A DNA stretch of 64,000 bases from Corallococcus silvisoli. GTDB lineage: Bacteria; Myxococcota; Myxococcia; Myxococcales; Myxococcaceae. The DNA is taken from positions 1-64,000 of the forward strand of contig NZ_JAAAPJ010000015.1 in NCBI RefSeq assembly GCF_009909145.1, written 5' to 3'. How positions within the stretch are numbered: the first letter of the stretch is position 1; each line of letters begins with the position of its first letter. Below are positions 60,241 to 64,000 of the stretch, piece after piece. A model generated the notes under the pieces. The model worked only from the letters and a program-made list of their open reading frames with translations, had not been told where the DNA came from and searched no databases. The position numbers and the translations under genes are program-made.

Positions 60241-60765
60241 TTAACCGTTCTTCTGAGCGGCTTCCGCCAGCGCCTTGGAAGCGGCGCGACCCCGCGGCAG
60301 CTTGATGTCCTCGACGCTGTTGGGGTTGGCGTAATCCGCCCACTCCGCGGGACGGCGGTTGGTCTTCTCCAGCATGCGCAGCTTCTGGTAGTGCGCGGCG
60401 CAGTAGCCCTTGGTGCGGCTGGGCTTGCCGCAGCCCTTGATGGCGCACTCGCGGGCGCCGCCCTCCGCCACCGCCGGCTTGCGGCCCCGGCGCTTGCCAC
60501 CCACCGCCGCCACCGGCGCGCTCACGGCCGGACGCCCCGCGGGACGGCCCACGGGACGACGCCCCGCCTTGCTCGCCGCCGGCGCGCTCGCGCCGAAGAG
60601 GGGGCCCACCACCTGGGCCAGGGGAGCCAGCCGCTCGGCCACGCTGCGCAGCGCGTCCAGGTCCGCCGTCCCCGACTCCAGACGAGACACCACGTCGCGC
60701 AGGGGCTTGAGTTGAACTTCAATCTCGTTGCGAATCATCTCGCGGAACGCCTTGTCAACTGACAT
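60241..60765 (-). CDS. zinc-knuckle basic protein, paralogue of 7981-8679
   Basis: A 174-residue protein with the same layout as the 7981-8679 gene product: an N-terminal helix (FREMIRNEIEVQLKPLRDVV), a GRPAGRPA/Lys-Arg basic middle, and the knuckle CAIKGC..GYCAAHYQKLRML (C-x4-C-x9-C-x2-H). The end is similar too (SVEDIKLPRGRAASKAL). The KAAP repeats are missing; two AT-hook-like GRP motifs take their place. A nucleoid-associated role is inferred. The start has GAGG 11 nt upstream. Confidence 0.7.
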   Translation of the reverse strand: MSVDKAFREMIRNEIEVQLKPLRDVVSRLESGTADLDALRSVAERLAPLAQVVGPLFGASAPAASKAGRRPVGRPAGRPAVSAPVAAVGGKRRGRKPAVAEGGARECAIKGCGKPSRTKGYCAAHYQKLRMLEKTNRRPAEWADYANPNSVEDIKLPRGRAASKALAEAAQKNG

Positions 60766-60945
60766 TTCGACCAATCCTCGGTTTAAGGGGGGAGCATTGC
60801 CTTGGCGTGAACCGGCACGCCGGACTACCAATACCTTCCAGAAAGGCGATTGTCGAAGGAAGCGATAAAAAGTTGTGACGCCACTGCGTATCAGCAGGCG
60901 TGAAAGGCCCGGGAAATGGGGCTCGGAGCGCTTTCAAACGCCCTT

Positions 60946-61455
60946 TCACACGTCCCAATGCAGGGGTTCCAACAACGCCCCACGACTGGAAGCGGGGGTG
61001 CGCTGCGAGCGCTCCAGCAGCTCCTCGTACGTCAGGGCGAGGTCATGTCCCAGTTCCTCCAGCTCGTCGGCGTCGAGCGAAGTCACCAGTCGGGGCAGCA
61101 ACAGATGTTCCGTACCCTGCACATGCGCGACCACCTGGTCCTCCAATGCACAGAGCCGCGCCTGCCACTCGATTCCGCGAGGCGTCAGCTCCTGCAATTC
61201 CTCCAGCAACTCACGCAGCGTGAGGTGGTCCTCCGCCTCCTCGCGGGCGCGGGAGCGGCCCTCGACGCGCGCCAGCAGTGGGTAGATGTGACGTTCCTCC
61301 AGGCGACAATGCAGGCGCAGGAGGTCCGAGAGGGCCGCCTGTCGCCACTCCAGCTCCCCCGCGTCCGTCTCCGTGTCCAGCCGCTCCAGGAGCGCCTCCA
61401 GCTCGCGGTGTTGCTCCAGGAGGATGTCGAATGGCCCCACCATGCCTCCAAGCAT
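60946..61455 (-). CDS. hemerythrin (HHE) domain protein
   Basis: A 169-residue four-helix-bundle protein with the di-iron histidine pattern: EQHRELEALLERL, LHCRLEERHIYPLL, EDHLTLRELLEEL and HVQGTEHLLLPRL. Such proteins bind O2, NO or iron, or sense them. No output domain is fused. ATG at 61455 is chosen as AGGG lies about 9 nt upstream; an ATG 12 bp later has GGAGG too close to be used. It is divergent from the acyltransferase gene (172 bp). Confidence 0.85.
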   Translation of the reverse strand: MLGGMVGPFDILLEQHRELEALLERLDTETDAGELEWRQAALSDLLRLHCRLEERHIYPLLARVEGRSRAREEAEDHLTLRELLEELQELTPRGIEWQARLCALEDQVVAHVQGTEHLLLPRLVTSLDADELEELGHDLALTYEELLERSQRTPASSRGALLEPLHWDV

Positions 61456-61627
61456 CGGCACGGCCCTGGAGGCAGACAACCGCACGGGGTGGGTGGTCGT
61501 GAAAGGCAGGCTGCTGGCGGGCACGCCCGGGCGGACGGGCGCCCGGTGACGGCGGCGGCGGAGCCCCCGTCCGGCAGGCTGGCGCCACGGTGCCGGGCCG
61601 CGAGGGCGGCTGCATCTTGGCTCCACC

Positions 61628-62350
61628 GTGGAAAATCCACTCACCCGCCTCCGGCAGGCCGTGTTCCATGTCGCGGAAGGCGGCGCCGCCCTGTCCGCGC
61701 GCTATCACCGGGCCCGTCTGGTGGGTGTTGAACACCTGCGCTGCCAGGGCCCCCTGCTGCTCGTGGGCAACCACGGTGTCTGGGGATACGAGACCCCGGC
61801 GTTCTTCCACCTGCTCCACCGGGCCACGGGGCGCTATCCGCTGGGGTTGGCGGAGCGGGGGTTCTTCAAGATTCCCCTCGTACGCACGGTGCTGCCCTGG
61901 CTGGGCGGGGTGGAGGGCACGCCGGAGAATGCGTTGCGTTCGCTGGCGGACGGGCAGCTTGTCGTCTGCTATCCCGGGGGCGCGCGGGAGACCTTCAAAC
62001 GCAGTCAGGGCCGCTACCGCCTGAGATGGGAGCGCACGCTGGGCTTCGCCCGGCTGGCCATGCGGGCCGGGGTGCCGGTGGTGCCCTTCGCGGGCTTCGG
62101 GGTGGATGACACCTTCTTCTGGCCACCGGACGAGGAGCGGTGGTGCCTGCGGTTGGCCGCCGAGGCCAAATACCGCATGCCCCTGGTGATGGGATTGGGG
62201 CCCCTGCCGCTGCCAGTACAACTCACCTTCGCCGTGGGTGAACCCCATCCGCCGCCACCGTCGGGGGCGCCGGAGTCGAGGGTGAGGGCCTTCCGCGACA
62301 GCGTGGCCGCCAGCGTCCGCCGCCTGCTCTTGAGGGCCAGCCATGTCTGA
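61628..62350 (+). CDS. PlsC/DAGAT-like acyltransferase
   Basis: A 240-residue protein of the glycerolipid acyltransferase fold: VGNHGVWGYETP holds the NHx4D-type catalytic His (the acidic partner is Glu). VVCYPGGARE takes the place of the EGTR block, as in the diacylglycerol acyltransferase-like group. It has one hydrophobic region and a basic surface, consistent with membrane association. It starts with GTG and has no clear ribosome site. It overlaps the next gene by 8 bp, so the two are probably co-translated and may act in lipid remodelling. Confidence 0.75.
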   Translation: MENPLTRLRQAVFHVAEGGAALSARYHRARLVGVEHLRCQGPLLLVGNHGVWGYETPAFFHLLHRATGRYPLGLAERGFFKIPLVRTVLPWLGGVEGTPENALRSLADGQLVVCYPGGARETFKRSQGRYRLRWERTLGFARLAMRAGVPVVPFAGFGVDDTFFWPPDEERWCLRLAAEAKYRMPLVMGLGPLPLPVQLTFAVGEPHPPPPSGAPESRVRAFRDSVAASVRRLLLRASHV

Positions 62351-63221
62351 TGCCTCCGCCACTCCCCCGGGCCGCGACCGCGCGCCCCCGCTGGTTCCGG
62401 CCGTGGAAGACATCCAGCGCGGCTATGAGCGGCTGGAGCGCGAGGAGCGCCGCGTGCGGGGCACTCCGGTGCGTCTGTTCACCTTTCCCGGGGGCAACAG
62501 GGATGTCTCACGCACGGTGGTCTGTCTTCCGGGGCTGGGCGCCAGTGGCCGGTCCTTCGCGCCCATGGAGCCGCTGGCGGAGGCGTGGCGGCTGCTGTTG
62601 TGGACGCCGCCGCTCAAGACACCCGCGACCCACACGCCGTTGCAGTGGAACCTGTCCGTGTTGAACCACCCGGAGGCCCAGCTCCCGGAGCGCTTCGCGC
62701 TGATGGGTTCGTCCTATGGCAGCCTGGTGGCCATCGGCTATGCGCTGGAGCACCCGGAGCGGGTGAAGGCGCTGGTGCTGGTGTCGCCGGTGGCCAGCGT
62801 GCGCCGGTGGCGGCGGCTGGCGTTGACGCTGTCCACGCTGGTGCGGGCCCCTCGGCCGCTGGCGTATGTGTTCGCGCCCACGGTGGCCCGGGTGATGGGC
62901 GGCCGTTCGCTGCCGCCGGAGGCCCGGGCGGAGATCGTGCGCGAGGCCCGGCGTCTGTCGTCGCTGGAGCTGCTGCGACGGCTGCGCGACATCCTGGGCG
63001 CGGACTTCCTGCACCGGCTGGGGGAGCTGCGGGTGCCCACGCTCATCATCGAGGGCGGACGCGACCTGCTGGTGCCGCCTTCGGCCGCGCGCGACGTGGC
63101 GGCGCACGTGCCGGGCGCCCGGCTGGAGTTCCTGGAGACGGCCAGTCACCTGCCGTACATGAGCCATCCCGAAGCGTTCAATGCCCGTGTGTCGGACTTC
63201 CTCGCGCGGCACCTCGACTGA
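62343..63221 (+). CDS. alpha/beta hydrolase
   Basis: A 292-residue hydrolase with the catalytic triad positions: nucleophile Ser in GSSYGS (near 122), Asp in GGRDLLVP (near 241) and His in ASHLPYMSHP (near 270). Oxyanion strand VCLPGLGASGRSF is present, and a helical cap covers about 145-210. The substrate is unknown; the overlap with an acyltransferase gene suggests a lipid ester. No signal peptide. The gene directly upstream of proline dehydrogenase ends 37 bp before it. Confidence 0.8.
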   Translation: MSDASATPPGRDRAPPLVPAVEDIQRGYERLEREERRVRGTPVRLFTFPGGNRDVSRTVVCLPGLGASGRSFAPMEPLAEAWRLLLWTPPLKTPATHTPLQWNLSVLNHPEAQLPERFALMGSSYGSLVAIGYALEHPERVKALVLVSPVASVRRWRRLALTLSTLVRAPRPLAYVFAPTVARVMGGRSLPPEARAEIVREARRLSSLELLRRLRDILGADFLHRLGELRVPTLIIEGGRDLLVPPSAARDVAAHVPGARLEFLETASHLPYMSHPEAFNARVSDFLARHLD

Positions 63222-63258
63222 GCAGGCGTTATCTCCAGGGGCGGGGGAGCCCACTCGC

Positions 63259-64000
63259 ATGACCACCGCCGCCGACCACCTGTCCCGCTCCGCGCTGCTG
63301 TTCCTGTCGCGCCAGTCCCAGCTCAAGGACATGGCCACGCGGTTCAAACCCTTTCGCCAGCTGGCTTCGCGCTTCATCGCGGGGGAGACGCTGGAGGAGG
63401 CGGTGGACGCGGTGCGGGCCCTCACGGCGCGCGGGTTGATGGCCAGCTTCGACCACCTCAACGAAGCGGTGCGCACGCCCCAGGAGACACGCGACGAAGT
63501 GCGTCAGTATCAGCGGCTGCTCGCGCGCATCGACCAGGTGGGCGTGAAGGCCAACGTGTCATTGAAACTGACGCAGTGCGGGTTGTTGTTCGACCGGGGC
63601 CTGGCGCTCCAGAACGCGCGGGCGGTGGTGGCGGACGCGGCGGCGCGCGACTCCTTCGTGCGCGTGGACATGGAGGAGAGCGCGGTGACGCAGGCGACCC
63701 TGGACATCGTGCGGGACCTGCGCGCGGAGTTCGGCGAGCCGCACGTGGGCGCCGTGCTCCAGAGCTACCTCCGGCGCACGGAGGCGGACGCGAAGGCCCT
63801 GTGCGCGGAACGCGTCCGCATCCGGCTGTGCAAGGGGGCCTACCTGGAGGGTCCGGACGTGGCCTTCCCGGACAAGAAGGACGTGGATGCGAGCTTCGTG
63901 CGCTGCATGCGCATCCTGTTGGACAGCGGCGTGTATCACGGCATCGCCACGCATGATGAGCGGATGATTGACGCCACGCGGGAGCACGCCGCGCGCAACC
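63259..64000 (+). CDS. proline dehydrogenase, cut by the right edge
   Basis: The first 247 residues of a flavoenzyme oxidising proline to pyrroline-5-carboxylate. The family core is visible: GLMASFDHLNEAV, KANVSLKLTQCGLLFD, FVRVDMEESAVT, VGAVLQSYLRRTEAD, RIRLCKGAYLEG and HGIATHDERMI. The ATG at 63259 opens an uninterrupted frame to the window end. It matches the monofunctional PRODH (PutB/FadM-like) type in its start; whether a P5C dehydrogenase domain follows cannot be seen. Confidence 0.9.
   Translation, partial: MTTAADHLSRSALLFLSRQSQLKDMATRFKPFRQLASRFIAGETLEEAVDAVRALTARGLMASFDHLNEAVRTPQETRDEVRQYQRLLARIDQVGVKANVSLKLTQCGLLFDRGLALQNARAVVADAAARDSFVRVDMEESAVTQATLDIVRDLRAEFGEPHVGAVLQSYLRRTEADAKALCAERVRIRLCKGAYLEGPDVAFPDKKDVDASFVRCMRILLDSGVYHGIATHDERMIDATREHAARN

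Noticed and set aside
1..64000. tRNA genes, integrases or transposases
   Set aside because: No T-loop-like sequence in tRNA context and no recombinase motif found on reading both strands.

Overview
The window is chromosomal DNA from a myxobacterium, most likely Myxococcaceae and Corallococcus-like. This is inferred from the very high GC, dense genes with ATGA/GTGA overlaps, a TIGR02265 (DUF2378) protein, eukaryotic-type Ser/Thr kinases, multi-receiver histidine kinases and lysine/alanine-rich H1-like proteins. I see no phage, IS, integrase, tRNA or CRISPR array. 61 protein genes are called; one is cut by the right edge.

Left edge (1-1034): no credible gene. A boxA-like leader and five near-identical sigma70-type promoters in tandem all point left. 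This indicates an rRNA operon whose 16S gene lies just outside the window.

1-17.5 kb: membrane hydroxylase, peptide deformylase, a metallophosphoesterase-like protein that has lost its metal ligands, TIGR02265 protein, KAS III-like enzyme, a protein ending in an SSB-like acidic tip, an H1-like zinc-knuckle protein, a MoxR/vWA pair, transketolase, a four-repeat protein, and an ATPase-truB-GNAT operon.

17.7-26.2 kb: an LVIVD lipoprotein, then a signalling operon: a GAF-PAS histidine kinase, a lone receiver, a membrane hybrid kinase and a REC-Hpt-REC-REC-GGDEF diguanylate cyclase. The likely flow is phosphorelay to c-di-GMP.

26.4-36.2 kb: two XRE regulators divergent from two kinases (one a probable pseudokinase), a pair of STAS-like proteins flanking an unknown gene, a pair of Get3/ArsA-like ATPases and a CBS-domain protein.

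36.2-51.2 kb: a b561-like/YceI/double-Rieske redox operon, two related membrane proteins (one fused to GNAT), a LysM-GH19 hydrolase, and a cytochrome c oxidase locus (SCO, CoxII, CoxI, CoxIII, dihaem cytochrome c) with an opposing glycosyltransferase gene inside it.

51.2-64 kb: a repeat-bearing spacer, small unknown proteins, a degenerate sigma54-activator-like protein, a triple Usp protein, an MshEN-REC-nucleotide cyclase, an RMD1/DUF155 protein, Uma2, tryptophan 2,3-dioxygenase, a second H1-like zinc-knuckle protein, hemerythrin, acyltransferase, alpha/beta hydrolase and the start of proline dehydrogenase.
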